A program made the position numbers and the translations under genes. Below are positions 36,739-45,004 of a stretch of 64,000 nt of DNA, in pieces (the first letter of the stretch is position 1; each line of letters begins with the position of its first letter). Under the pieces are notes generated by a model. It was not told where the DNA came from, ran no database searches, and worked only from the letters and a program-made list of their open reading frames with translations. This DNA comes from Brevibacillus choshinensis (GTDB taxonomy: Bacteria; Bacillota; Bacilli; Brevibacillales; Brevibacillaceae), in assembly GCF_016811915.1 (NCBI RefSeq), contig NZ_CP069127.1, forward strand, positions 3,013,001-3,077,000. Reading direction: 5' to 3'.

Positions 36739-37143
36739 TCATAAATCAAAAGCTTCTTCTAGTGCAGCCGTATCTTCGAAGATTTGAAAAAACCTTATCT
36801 TCTCCTGTTCTACTTCGCAAATAATTGCCCAATCACTCTCGAATACTTTCCCGGTTACATTGACTTTGATGCGGAAATTCCCCCATGCACACGCTGCTTC
36901 CTGATCACCGATGAGTTTGTGGAGGACAAACCTCTCTATTTGTTCCGATTCTTCTAATAAGGTTAAATAATTTCTAACACCTTCTTTTCCATGGAATGTG
37001 CCGTATAAAGGAATTTTAGTAGAGGGCTCTTTTTTAAGAATAATAAATTTCGCTTCATCATGAACCAATTCGATCACTTTATCAATCTGTTTGCTTCCTA
37101 ATGCTTGAAAATAACTTGTTAGCACCAGTTGGGCACTTTGCAT
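36739..37143 (-). CDS. NTF2/SnoaL-like small protein, copy A
   Basis: The 134-residue protein has the SnoaL/NTF2-like cone fold: an N-terminal helix pair (LVLTSYFQALGSKQIDKVIELV), FIILKKE, the loop YGTFHGKEGVRNYL, then VLHKLIGDQEAACAWGNFRIKV and a C-terminal strand FFQIFEDTAALEEAF. It is paralogous with the gene at 40256-40654; the blocks YGT-x-G-x-EGVR, HK-x-x-GD and FEDT-x-ALE are shared. Members act as isomerases, hydrolases or binding proteins. GGAGATT lies 8 bases before the ATG. Between the paralogs lie a binding-protein gene and an MFS exporter. Confidence 0.82.
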   Translation of the reverse strand: MQSAQLVLTSYFQALGSKQIDKVIELVHDEAKFIILKKEPSTKIPLYGTFHGKEGVRNYLTLLEESEQIERFVLHKLIGDQEAACAWGNFRIKVNVTGKVFESDWAIICEVEQEKIRFFQIFEDTAALEEAFDL

Positions 37144-37270
37144 TTTCTACTAATCTCCCTTCGAATAGGCGAAATAAGCTTTCCGCAATCGAATTTTAAC
37201 ATATTTATCCACCATCCTGCCCGTTCGTTTCACTATGAAAATCAACAATCAAAAATGACAGAGCCAATAG

Positions 37271-37297
37271 AAAAACGCCTATCCAATGACAGGCGCT
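37271..37297 (-). terminator. weak terminator after the binding-protein gene
   Basis: A short CGCCT/AGGCG stem with a 10-base loop, followed on the minus strand by TTTTTC, 20 bases after the stop at 37318. Confidence 0.45.
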
Positions 37298-37317
37298 TTC
37301 GCTTGCTATTTAAAGAA

Positions 37318-38514
37318 TTATTCCCCTGCTTTGCCGATGAATTCAGCTTTCTCTTTTCCATATTGGTAAATGTAAACTTGAGAATGCTTGTTGTCACCTT
37401 TCTCATCAAAGGTAACCTTTGTGAACAGCCCATTGAAATCCGTTGTGGCGCGGATCGCGTTCTCGACTTGTTCACGAGTAGGTTTTTTGCCGCCATTGTC
37501 TTTAATCGCTTTTTCCACGCCATTCAAAGCGACCAGCGTTGCATCATAAGCAAAAGGAGAGAAAGCACCCGGCTCTTTATTGAATGCTGTCTTAAACTTT
37601 TCTACCCATTTCTTTCCTTCTTCTTCAGAACGAATGTCACTCACGACTGTTGCGTAGACGATCCCTTCTGCAGCAGGGCCCGCGATTTTATACATATCGG
37701 TAGACTCCAGACCTTCTCCACCCATGAACTTACCGGTGAACCCTTTTTCACGCGCTTGCTTGGCGATGATCCCCATCTCAGCGTACATCCCGCCGAAGAA
37801 TACCAGTTCCGGTTTCAGCCCGATCAGCTGGTTCACGATCGAGGTATAATCTTTCTCTCCTGCCGTCACGCCTTCATAACCGAGCTCTGTCACGCCAAGT
37901 TCTTTGAATGCCTTGCGCACTTCATCGGTCAAGCCTTGTCCATAAGCGGTCTTGTCATGAACCAGAAAGACATTGGTTGCACCCATTTTGTCTTTTGCGT
38001 ATTTGGCTGCGGCTGGAGCGATCTGGTCATTTCGCGCCACCAGACGGTTTACGCTCTTTTTGCCTGCTTCCGTGAGGTCTACGCCGGTATTGGCGGGAGA
38101 AACCATGGCCAGCTTTCCTTCTTCGTACTTCACAGAGGAAGGTATGGCGACGCCGGTGTTGTAATGACCGATTACTGCGAAAACATCCTGGTCCGAAATC
38201 AGCATCTCTGCATTGGAAACGCCGATTTTAGGATCCGCTTGGTCGTCCTGTGGAAACAGCTGCACATCAAAGCCCAGTTTTTTAAAATCCTCTGCACGAT
38301 CTTGCACAGCCAGCTGTGCCCCCAGCTTGATGCCGTCTCCTTCCAGCGATTGCGCACCAGACAACGGGCTTTGCGTGGCAATCTTGATCACGTTACCACC
38401 GCTGCTTCCATTTTGAGCACCGTTTCCTGCTGGCGCTGAGCTACCGCTCGAACAGCCTGCAACAAGTGATCCAACCAAAAGGGAAGCGAGTAACAGTCGA
38501 GCATTTTTCTTCAT
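37318..38514 (-). CDS. branched-chain amino-acid-type ABC substrate-binding lipoprotein
   Basis: The 398-residue protein is a periplasmic-binding-protein type I receptor of the LivJ/HAAT group. The signal peptide ends in a lipobox (LLVGSLVAGCSSGSS), with Cys at residue 21, so it is tethered to the membrane. The mature protein begins with a Ser/Gly/Asn linker. Conserved stretches are IKIATQSPLSGAQSLEGDGI, FAVIGHYNTGVAIPSSV, and GTKM-like SVNRLVARND. It binds an amino acid or related ligand. No permease or ATPase genes lie next to it, so the rest of the transporter is elsewhere or it works as a sensor. Confidence 0.88.
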   Translation of the reverse strand: MKKNARLLLASLLVGSLVAGCSSGSSAPAGNGAQNGSSGGNVIKIATQSPLSGAQSLEGDGIKLGAQLAVQDRAEDFKKLGFDVQLFPQDDQADPKIGVSNAEMLISDQDVFAVIGHYNTGVAIPSSVKYEEGKLAMVSPANTGVDLTEAGKKSVNRLVARNDQIAPAAAKYAKDKMGATNVFLVHDKTAYGQGLTDEVRKAFKELGVTELGYEGVTAGEKDYTSIVNQLIGLKPELVFFGGMYAEMGIIAKQAREKGFTGKFMGGEGLESTDMYKIAGPAAEGIVYATVVSDIRSEEEGKKWVEKFKTAFNKEPGAFSPFAYDATLVALNGVEKAIKDNGGKKPTREQVENAIRATTDFNGLFTKVTFDEKGDNKHSQVYIYQYGKEKAEFIGKAGE

Positions 38515-38730
38515 AGACGATGAGACCCCCAGATGTTTTATGGATTATATAATTTCTATTAACATATCAATAGATCACAGTTTCGTCAACAGATAATTCC
38601 TTCTCTTTTAAATATAGAAAAAATTCACCGAACAACAAATAGGAGTAGTGTGACCCCAGGTACGTTGTAGACATTACAGTAGAGTACGATCACATCAGCT
38701 GGGTAGAGATTGAATGGAACGGGAAAGGAA

Positions 38731-38769
38731 AGAGGTATCCAGGAAAGATCATCGTTCCCGAATACCTCT
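38731..38769 (-). terminator. terminator of the MFS gene at 38818
   Basis: AGAGGTAT pairs with ATACCTCT (8 bp) around a 23-base loop, with a T/C-rich tail on the minus strand. It lies 49 bases after the stop. The remaining 38515-38730 holds only the promoter region of the binding-protein gene. Confidence 0.5.
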
Positions 38770-38817
38770 ATTTCATTCCATGATCGTTTCTAATCTAATG
38801 CAGCCCATTCGTCTTGC

Positions 38818-40062
38818 TCACTTTGATTGCGTTTCATCAGACTGGTTCATCCTTTGGTTTAACCGATGATACGAAGGCAGAAATCTGCCGAATAACGCTA
38901 CCACCACTTCGGACGCACCTGCGAAAAGAAAGACCATTTTCGAGCCGACCAGGGCAGCCAAACTTGTACCCACTCCCGTCGAGAGCAAGCTGACAGGTTC
39001 GCTGCATGTACTTAAAATACCATACACGCGCCCACGCATAGCCGGATCCACCGTGCTTTGCACAACCGTTTCTGTAACAATGCCGTTGACTGTTCCTATT
39101 ACACCCAAGAAAATCCAAATAGCAACAACGGCAATAAGGTCCTTACTGACGGCGAAAATGATGACGAGAAAACCATCGAGAGCCAAGCTTAGCAGGAATA
39201 AAGGGATCATCCGGATGTGCCCAAGCATTTTTCGCATAAACACGGCTCCGAGTAAACCACCAATTCCCGTCACTGAAAATAATAAGCCCACGATCGTCTC
39301 TGTGTCACCATATCCTTGAAAATGCGCCTCCACATGCAAGAAAGTAAGCGCTGCCTGCATGGACATGACGAATGTCACCAGCAGTTGAACAAAGATCAAA
39401 TACGTGAGGGACGCTTCCTGCCTGATCAAACGCACTCCTTCGAAAAAATCGTGAAGGCCGACTTTTCTGCGGGACTGTTTTTCGAGCGGCTCCGGCTTTT
39501 TTTCAGGCCCTGGAGCATGGATCGGCAGCATGAGCACCACCGCTATTATACAAAGAACACCCGCCAGCAAAAATGCCTGATGGACACCGAAAAAAGCGAC
39601 CACTAGCCCGGCAAAAGCAGGACGAATGATTTGAAAGATACTTTTGAGCATGGCATCCAGGCTGTTCAGCTCCAGATAGAGCTTTTCTTCCACAAGAGAC
39701 GGCTGCAACGCCCTTTTTGCCGGAAATGAAAAGGAATAGGCGGTTCCTGTCGCGAAGGCGAGAAGATAAAGCGCCCACAAAGTCTGTGCCAAAGAAGCAG
39801 CGGAAATGGCGACGGCGAGAAACAGATAGGAGCCGATGATAAGCGCTTTCCGGTTGCATCTATCCGCCAGCACACCGGCAAAAGCGCTAAAAAGCATAAA
39901 GGGCAATGTCTCCAGCATCGTTATCATCCCGACATGCACCGGATTGTTGCTTATATCCATCACCAAGGCGATGCTCGCGAAATAAGCGATGCCATAGGCG
40001 ATGGTTTTCAGATAATAACTAGAGAAAAGCAATACAATATTCGAGTTTAACGCTTGTTTCAT
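38818..40062 (-). CDS. MFS transporter (12 TMS, MFS_3/enterobactin-exporter-like)
   Basis: The 414-residue protein has 12 predicted helices, with the loop motif FAGVLADRCNRKALIIGSY between TM2 and TM3 and a long central cytoplasmic loop (PGPEKKPEPLEKQSRRK). The second half contains AMRGRVYGILSTCSEPVSLLSTG, typical of the MFS_3 group that exports siderophores and macrolides. The ATG at 40062 has GGGGAG only 3 bases upstream, which is short; no better start is seen. The substrate is not determined. It lies between the two NTF2-like paralogs. Confidence 0.83.
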   Translation of the reverse strand: MKQALNSNIVLLFSSYYLKTIAYGIAYFASIALVMDISNNPVHVGMITMLETLPFMLFSAFAGVLADRCNRKALIIGSYLFLAVAISAASLAQTLWALYLLAFATGTAYSFSFPAKRALQPSLVEEKLYLELNSLDAMLKSIFQIIRPAFAGLVVAFFGVHQAFLLAGVLCIIAVVLMLPIHAPGPEKKPEPLEKQSRRKVGLHDFFEGVRLIRQEASLTYLIFVQLLVTFVMSMQAALTFLHVEAHFQGYGDTETIVGLLFSVTGIGGLLGAVFMRKMLGHIRMIPLFLLSLALDGFLVIIFAVSKDLIAVVAIWIFLGVIGTVNGIVTETVVQSTVDPAMRGRVYGILSTCSEPVSLLSTGVGTSLAALVGSKMVFLFAGASEVVVALFGRFLPSYHRLNQRMNQSDETQSK

Positions 40063-40255
40063 AATCTCCCCGAGACAATTAGAATTTGGGTACCCCGGGG
40101 GAAACAACATTCATCAGGATCACATTGACACCTCCTGCCGATCCGTATTTCTGAATTCTCAACATATACGATGTTTGGACCATTATATATAGATATGGAA
40201 TGATTCGCAAAATATTTTGTCAATACAGATAAAAAAATCCCAGGCTGTCATGGCT

Positions 40256-40654
40256 TTATTTTTTTCTAAAAGATGCCTCCAATGCACCTGTATCTTCAAA
40301 GCCTCGAAAATACTTAATCTTCCCGTCTTCCACTTCACACACCACTGCCCAATAACTTTCAAAGATGTTATCCGTCGACCGTATCCGATGCTGAAATCTC
40401 CCCCAGGCAAAAGCCGTGATTTCATCCCCCAGTATCTTATGAATTTCGAATTCTTGGGTATCGAGATCATTCTGGAACTTAGACAACATCGCCCTTACGC
40501 CTTCTATCCCCTCATACGTACCGTAAAAGTGATGTCTGTCCGTTTCCTTATCGTATGCCGCGATAAACTTTGCATCTCTATGCACGTAGTTGAGTGCTTT
40601 GTCCATATCCTTCAAATTTTGAAAATATTGTAGCAGCACTTGCTCTGGTTTCAT
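40256..40654 (-). CDS. NTF2/SnoaL-like small protein, copy B
   Basis: The 132-residue protein is a paralog of the gene at 36739: LLQYFQNLKDMDKALNYVH, FYGTYEGIEGVRAML, HKILGDEITAFAWGRFQHRI and FRGFEDTGALEASF correspond block by block. The fold is SnoaL/NTF2-like. The ATG at 40654 has GGAG 10-11 bases upstream; the longer frame has none. The two copies are about 3.1 kb apart on the same strand and enclose an MFS exporter and a binding-protein gene. No ligand can be assigned. Confidence 0.82.
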   Translation of the reverse strand: MKPEQVLLQYFQNLKDMDKALNYVHRDAKFIAAYDKETDRHHFYGTYEGIEGVRAMLSKFQNDLDTQEFEIHKILGDEITAFAWGRFQHRIRSTDNIFESYWAVVCEVEDGKIKYFRGFEDTGALEASFRKK

Positions 40655-40735
40655 CAAGCATCGGTCTCCTTTTTTTCGAGGTGGAAAACTTGCGAACATC
40701 CCGGCGGGCTATTTGTCATGGGCACAGAAGTGGCT

Positions 40736-41200
40736 TTATTGCATTGCTTTAAGCTGGCTGGAAACTGTACCTAGGTGGATTCCTTCGTGAACCAGAGCAA
40801 AGTTGAACAGCTCACCTGCGGTATCGAAATGGAAAGGTCCCATAACAAACGGTGATTTCAATGGTGCATCCAGTATCTCAGGAGTCAGCTCTGAGAAACG
40901 GGAAAGTTGCATCGAGAGGAATTGAAGCAATTCTTCCTTGCTTGGGGGAGCTATCGTCCAAGAAGATGGTTTCGTTCCCGAATTGAAAAGCGATTGATAA
41001 TGATCCGGTATGAAGGATGGAGAATCGAAGCAAAGTGTTGAGAACTGATCCATCCAATAGATCATGTGACCCACATTCCACCGGATTGTGTTATTGAAGC
41101 CATTCGGTTGCACGTCGAACTGCTCATCGGAAATAGCTTGAACCTGACCAATCACAATTTGACGAAGTACTTTGCTCGTGTGGATAACGGATTGACTCAT
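40736..41200 (-). CDS. DinB-family protein
   Basis: The 154-residue protein has the four-helix DinB/YfiT fold. The metal-binding histidines are in WNVGHMIYW (about 41-49) and VHEGIHLG (about 140-147). This family includes thiol-dependent S-transferases (bacillithiol or mycothiol) and DNA-damage-induced proteins of unknown role. GAGGAGG lies 9 bases before the ATG at 41200. It is divergent from a LysR gene 195 bases away, which may control it. Confidence 0.86.
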   Translation of the reverse strand: MSQSVIHTSKVLRQIVIGQVQAISDEQFDVQPNGFNNTIRWNVGHMIYWMDQFSTLCFDSPSFIPDHYQSLFNSGTKPSSWTIAPPSKEELLQFLSMQLSRFSELTPEILDAPLKSPFVMGPFHFDTAGELFNFALVHEGIHLGTVSSQLKAMQ

Positions 41201-41395
41201 AAGATAGCGCCTCCTCTTATTTGTGTTGCTCTCTTCCATGCAAGTGTAGCTCTACCTTGGATACGCAACAATCACACGATTCCGATGCAATTGATCGGTC
41301 TCACTAATCGTTCGATAATCACAAGTGAAAATCATCCATTTCTTCGCTATACTGGAAGCAGTCAGTGTAAAAAATGGGTGAAGGAGCATGATGGA

Positions 41396-42307
41396 ATGGA
41401 ACTTAGACAGCTCCAGTATTTTGCTGCGATCTGCAAGGAGATGCACTTTTCCAAGGCAGCAGAAAATCTCTGCACGACTCAGTCCAACCTCAGTCAGCAA
41501 ATCAAGTTTTTGGAAAATGAACTGGGATTGCCGCTATTTGACCGCATAGGGAGACGAATTGCTTTAACTGACGCTGGGCAAATCCTTTTGGAACAGAGCA
41601 AGATTATTTTCGAACGCATTGACTATATACAAGGGGCCATCTCGGATCTGAAGAAAGTGGATGGCGGCAAACTGGATATTGGGATTCTTCCTGGAGACGG
41701 GGATCTTTTGTTTGACGCTCTGCTTATCGATTTTCATCGGTCGTACCCAAAGCTGTCGATCAAAGTCACCGAATCTACAGATGTGTATGAACAAGTAGTT
41801 GAAGGCATCAGAGATCTCGGCGTTACCACAACCCCTGACAAACCCGATGACCGTATCTCCGTGATTCCGCTATTCCATGAGGAGTTCGTCTTGGCAGTAC
41901 GCTCGGATCACCCTGCTGCCAAAGCGAAAGCGATTCCTTTCGAACAACTGCAGCAAATGAAGCTGGTCATGTTCGAGGCGGAACACCAAATTTCAAAGAT
42001 CATTCATGCCTGTTGTCAACAAAAGGGGATCTCGATCGATAGTCCGATCGTAACGTCCACTCTCTCGACATTGCTATCCTTGGTTGAGCAAGGCGTAGGA
42101 GCTTGCATTCTCCCCCGCTTGTTAGTGGACAATCTCAATCGAGGCAACATCACAGCCGTCACCCTGTTGAATCCTACGCCAAGTCAGGACATCTGTATTA
42201 TCTACCATACAGACCGGTTTATGGGGAAAGCGGCCAAATTGTTCATCGATGTTCTGCAATCTTATATTCAAAGAGTGATGGAAAACAGCAACCGATCTTT
42301 GGGCTGA
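41396..42307 (+). CDS. LysR-family transcriptional regulator
   Basis: The 303-residue protein has a canonical LysR N terminus (MELRQLQYFAAICKEMHFSK; SNLSQQIKFLENELGLPLFDR) and a type 2 binding-protein effector domain (about 90-300; KLDIGILPGDGD). The ATG at 41396 has AAGGAG 9 bases upstream; the open frame further up to 41066 runs through the DinB promoter and gene on the other strand. It is divergent from DinB, so DinB is its likely target. The effector is unknown. Confidence 0.9.
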   Translation: MELRQLQYFAAICKEMHFSKAAENLCTTQSNLSQQIKFLENELGLPLFDRIGRRIALTDAGQILLEQSKIIFERIDYIQGAISDLKKVDGGKLDIGILPGDGDLLFDALLIDFHRSYPKLSIKVTESTDVYEQVVEGIRDLGVTTTPDKPDDRISVIPLFHEEFVLAVRSDHPAAKAKAIPFEQLQQMKLVMFEAEHQISKIIHACCQQKGISIDSPIVTSTLSTLLSLVEQGVGACILPRLLVDNLNRGNITAVTLLNPTPSQDICIIYHTDRFMGKAAKLFIDVLQSYIQRVMENSNRSLG

Positions 42308-42476
42308 CCGTTACAACCTAAAAAGTCCGTCGTTAGGCAACCGGGCTATTTTCAAAAATACCGTCCGTTCGGCTCATCACGAGACCACACGACTTCCTCG
42401 TAAACGCGAATGCTTGATTCTTGATTCCTGATTTCAATCGCAATATTTCGATGACAATCATGATAGATTAACTGAA

Positions 42477-42507
42477 AGAGGCTGCAGGTTCTTCTTCCGC
42501 AGCCTCT
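42477..42507 (-). terminator. hairpin after the glycine-zipper gene
   Basis: AGAGGCTGC / GCAGCCTCT (9-bp stem, 13-base loop), with TTTC on the minus side, 66 bases after the stop at 42573. Confidence 0.55.
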
Positions 42508-42572
42508 GATGCTTCGTTATTAGAAATCCACCAAAACCAAGCTTGCACCTACATCTTAATAAAATACGACCT

Positions 42573-42797
42573 TTATTCTTCCCGGTCCACGTTCTCGACA
42601 GAATTATCAACGACGTCACCAGCTTTATTACCTAGCATACCACCGACAACTGCACCCGCAACAGTACCAAGAGGTCCAAAAACGGAACCTGCGGCAGCGC
42701 CTGCGACAGCACCACCAGTCGTACCTACTGCTTCTGCTGCATTATTGTTATCTGCACCTTCGCTTTCATTTTGAAAACGATCTTTGCCTTCAGCCAT
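42573..42797 (-). CDS. glycine-zipper membrane protein, 74 residues
   Basis: After a hydrophilic start (MAEGKDRFQNESEGADNNN) comes a Gly/Ala-rich double glycine zipper (VGTTGGAVAGAAAGSVFGP, AGAVVGGMLGNKAGDVV), which normally packs as two membrane helices, and an acidic tail. The ATG at 42797 follows GAGGGGGTG. No signal peptide. Similar small proteins are found in spore and stress contexts, but function is not known. Confidence 0.72.
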   Translation of the reverse strand: MAEGKDRFQNESEGADNNNAAEAVGTTGGAVAGAAAGSVFGPLGTVAGAVVGGMLGNKAGDVVDNSVENVDREE

Positions 42798-43039
42798 CCA
42801 ATTCACCCCCTCATCCTGATGATAGGGAAGTTCTCTGCTTACCATGACATTCCCGGAAGTATTTTGCCCGTCTTGGGGTATTTCTACTCCAATCCTTCCA
42901 TGTCGGGAAACAGAAGCCGTACTCTTTTGCGAGCCTACCGCTCGAAACTGAATGACCGTTCCAGGCTACTCCCAGATTGATTCCTTTCAAAAAAGGCCAT
43001 AATGAAAGGAGGGATTGGAAAGGTACAGGAGGAACGAAC

Positions 43040-43213
43040 ATGAACATCGATCGAGCAAGTAAAATCGCTTTTATGGACTTTGGAGGTCATTTGATCCTGA
43101 ATATGCTGGAGTATCAAGACATCTCTCCTTCCAAAAGGCCCCGCAGCAAAAACTCTACTGAAAAAGAGCAAAAGAAAATACAGCAAAAGGTTTCATCAGA
43201 AATACCGTTTTAA
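43040..43213 (+). CDS. 57-residue basic protein, unknown
   Basis: AGGAGG lies 6 bases before the ATG at 43040. The product begins MNIDRASKIAFMDFGGHLIL, has a short amphipathic N-terminal half and a strongly charged tail (SKRPRSKNSTEKEQKKIQQK). No family is recognised. The start signal is good and the frame is closed on both sides. It stands alone; the convergent Gre-like gene ends at 43332. Confidence 0.55.
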   Translation: MNIDRASKIAFMDFGGHLILNMLEYQDISPSKRPRSKNSTEKEQKKIQQKVSSEIPF

Positions 43214-43331
43214 GTAATGTGTGAATCAAGCTGTTCTAGGTTACATGATGAAAGGCAGTGGCAGTCTACGAAATCATGTTTGATTTCGCAGCTGCCTCTG
43301 CCTTTTTATCTAGGAAAACGCTGAGGTCTCC

Positions 43332-43790
43332 TTATTGTCCTGGAAAACCTCCTCTATATGAGAAGCTTACCTCTTTGATTTGGACAGGCTGCCTGCCAAC
43401 CGGGCTTTCCAAAACCAGTGACTCCTGGGGTGCCGTCAAAAGCAACTGCCTGCCAATGGGAGATAAGAAGGATATTCGATTGTGATCAGGATCAATGTCT
43501 GTGGGAAAAACCACAGTAAATAACTCCTCGTAGCCGTCCTCTTCAAACCGTACACTCACGCTGCTGCCCAGTAAGGTTACATTTTGCAGGCTTTGGGACA
43601 ACTCACTGTCATCCTGAGCGAGAATGTCCTCTAAGGTCTCCCTGTACCGCCTGACGAGCGCATCCACGATCTGCTTTTCCTTGCCGTAATCGCGCACGTA
43701 ATGATCAAAAAAAAGAGAATATTGTTCATCGAAAAAGATGAGCTGCTGGATCAATTGCTCACGAGTCGCACTCAATATTCTATGGTTCAT
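43332..43790 (-). CDS. Gre-like factor (GreA/GreB C-terminal domain)
   Basis: The 152-residue protein has a helical N-terminal half (REQLIQQLIFFDEQYSLFF and following, about 1-65) and a C-terminal FKBP-like domain of the GreA/GreB type: LGSSVSVRFEEDG, ISFLSPIGRQLLLTA, LVLESPVGRQPVQIKEV. The N-terminal acidic residues that GreA uses at the RNA polymerase active site (two acids at the coiled-coil tip) cannot be placed with confidence, so it may compete with Gre factors like Gfh1 or Rnk rather than stimulate cleavage. GGGGGTG lies 9 bases before the ATG at 43790. A 23-codon ORF with a strong ribosome site overlaps its start, and a hairpin with a T-run lies upstream. Confidence 0.78.
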   Translation of the reverse strand: MNHRILSATREQLIQQLIFFDEQYSLFFDHYVRDYGKEKQIVDALVRRYRETLEDILAQDDSELSQSLQNVTLLGSSVSVRFEEDGYEELFTVVFPTDIDPDHNRISFLSPIGRQLLLTAPQESLVLESPVGRQPVQIKEVSFSYRGGFPGQ

Positions 43791-43851
43791 AATAAATGTC
43801 ACCCCCAATTAACTTTTCGCCGCTTCGTTTGATGAACTTGATGTCTTTCAT
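43780..43851 (-). CDS. 23-residue leader ORF overlapping the Gre-like gene
   Basis: The ATG at 43851 has a near-perfect AAGGAGG 7 bases upstream. The frame encodes MKDIKFIKRSGEKLIGGDI and four more residues, ending at TAG 43780-43782, 11 bases inside the Gre-like gene. The ribosome site of the Gre-like gene lies within it, so translation of the small ORF probably controls or couples to Gre translation. The encoded peptide may also have a function of its own. Confidence 0.55.
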   Translation of the reverse strand: MKDIKFIKRSGEKLIGGDIYYEP

Positions 43852-43865
43852 GGCAATACCTCCTT

Positions 43866-43895
43866 AAAAAAATAGCCCCGCGTCGAATCGGGACT
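43866..43895 (-). terminator. leader hairpin with T-run, attenuator-like
   Basis: On the minus strand AGTCCCG (43889-43895) pairs with CGGGGCT (43874-43880), one G-T pair, 8-base loop, followed by ATTTTTTT. It directly precedes the ribosome site of the small ORF and so lies in the leader of the Gre-like gene. Confidence 0.65.
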
Positions 43896-43954
43896 TCTCT
43901 CCATTTTATCAGGAATTTCCGGTGGTTTCCATTCTGTAGGCAACCCTGACGGAA

Positions 43955-43985
43955 CAAAAAAACCTCATCCTGATCAGATGAGGTT
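43955..43985 (-). terminator. terminator of the nitroreductase gene
   Basis: AACCTCATC / GATGAGGTT (9-bp perfect stem, 7-base loop) followed by TTTTTTTG on the minus strand, 7 bases after the stop at 43993. Confidence 0.85.
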
Positions 43986-43992
43986 CCCGTTT

Positions 43993-44640
43993 TTATTGAA
44001 TGTACGTGGTAATTTCGCTTACCTCTTTGCGAGGGAGCTTTTTCGGAACGTCTTGAGGATGTCCGAGTGCGATTACCATGTTCATTTGTTTTTCATCAGA
44101 GATGTTCAGGTAGCTTCTGATTTTATCAGCAGCAAGCAACACCGGTCCCGTCATCGGGCACGTACCCAAACCCTTTGCGTAAGCAGCCAGCATCAGGTTT
44201 TGGGTAGCCAGGCAGCTGCTCTTGATGCCCTCCTCTTCCCAGACCGTTTCCGGAACCAATTGGATCGGTTCGAAGATCTTTTCGCGGAACTTCGACTGGT
44301 ATGGGGTCGCCAAGCAGATGATCAGCGCAGGTGCATTCGAAAATGCCGTTGCATAGGGTCCAAATGAGCGAACCAACAGCTTGGCTTCCTTTTCAAATCC
44401 CTTTTCCGTTGCTGCTGCTGCTTTTTCGTTCAGAGCATCCCATGTGAGCTGCTCGATTTGTTTGATCATTTCTTTGTTGGTGATGACGATGAATTCCCAT
44501 GTTTGAGAATTCGTGTCACTAGGAGCGTAACGGGCACAGTCCAGGATGTCGTTGATGTCCTCGATCGACACGTCCTGTTCGGTAAATTTACGTACGCTGC
44601 GTCTTCCGTGAATAATATCTTTTAGTGCGTGAAAATCCAT
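43993..44640 (-). CDS. nitroreductase-family FMN oxidoreductase
   Basis: The 215-residue flavoprotein has the FMN-binding start IIHGRRSVRKFTEQDVS, the APSDTNSQTWEF phosphate loop and the C-terminal GTCPMTG and ALGHPQDVPKKLPRK region. It uses NAD(P)H to reduce nitro compounds, quinones or flavins as a dimer. AAAGGAG lies 8 bases before the ATG. It is monocistronic. Confidence 0.9.
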   Translation of the reverse strand: MDFHALKDIIHGRRSVRKFTEQDVSIEDINDILDCARYAPSDTNSQTWEFIVITNKEMIKQIEQLTWDALNEKAAAATEKGFEKEAKLLVRSFGPYATAFSNAPALIICLATPYQSKFREKIFEPIQLVPETVWEEEGIKSSCLATQNLMLAAYAKGLGTCPMTGPVLLAADKIRSYLNISDEKQMNMVIALGHPQDVPKKLPRKEVSEITTYIQ

Positions 44641-44954
44641 GTAGAGTGCTCCTTTTGTTTATTTACACGATTACCATTATAACGTAAAACTTTTGAATGT
44701 CGAAACTACTCTATGCGAAAACGGTTCTTACGTCAAGGGTTGTTCAATCCGATGAGGAGCGAAAACCGCAGCTTCCACTTCGAGTGCAGGGAGAGGACGG
44801 CTGGATTAAGGACCCTGACCAAAAGGGGTGTTCCACATTAGTGAACTTATTGTTTTCGACAACTTTCTGCATTTTCCTGCATTATCCAACAAAACGTGTT
44901 ACAAACCTGTTACGGCTTTCTCTTTTTTACAGTTCTCTCTCCATTCCTACCAGC
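44641..44954. other. intergenic stretch, promoter region of the nitroreductase
   Basis: The 300 bases between the nitroreductase start and the GH18 terminator hold no well-supported gene. Open frames here have no ribosome sites and unlikely composition. The nitroreductase promoter should be in 44641-44720. Confidence 0.4.
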
Positions 44955-44996
44955 AAAAAAGCATCGAGGTCGCTTCCGAACGAAAGTGCCTGATGC
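44955..44996 (-). terminator. terminator of the GH18 gene
   Basis: GCATCAGG pairs with CCTCGATGC with one bulged base, then TTTTTT on the minus strand. It begins 8 bases after the stop at 45005. Confidence 0.65.
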
Positions 44997-45004
44997 CCCA
45001 TCCA

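Noticed and set aside
37129-38439. Long plus-strand frame of 436 codons
   Set aside because: It lies opposite the binding-protein gene, has no ribosome site and is rich in Cys, Phe and His, as expected of an antisense shadow.
42899-43039. Frame 42977-43039 as N-terminal part of the 57-residue protein
   Set aside because: The ATG at 43040 has an AGGAGG site, while the earlier ATG has none and the upstream residues look non-coding.
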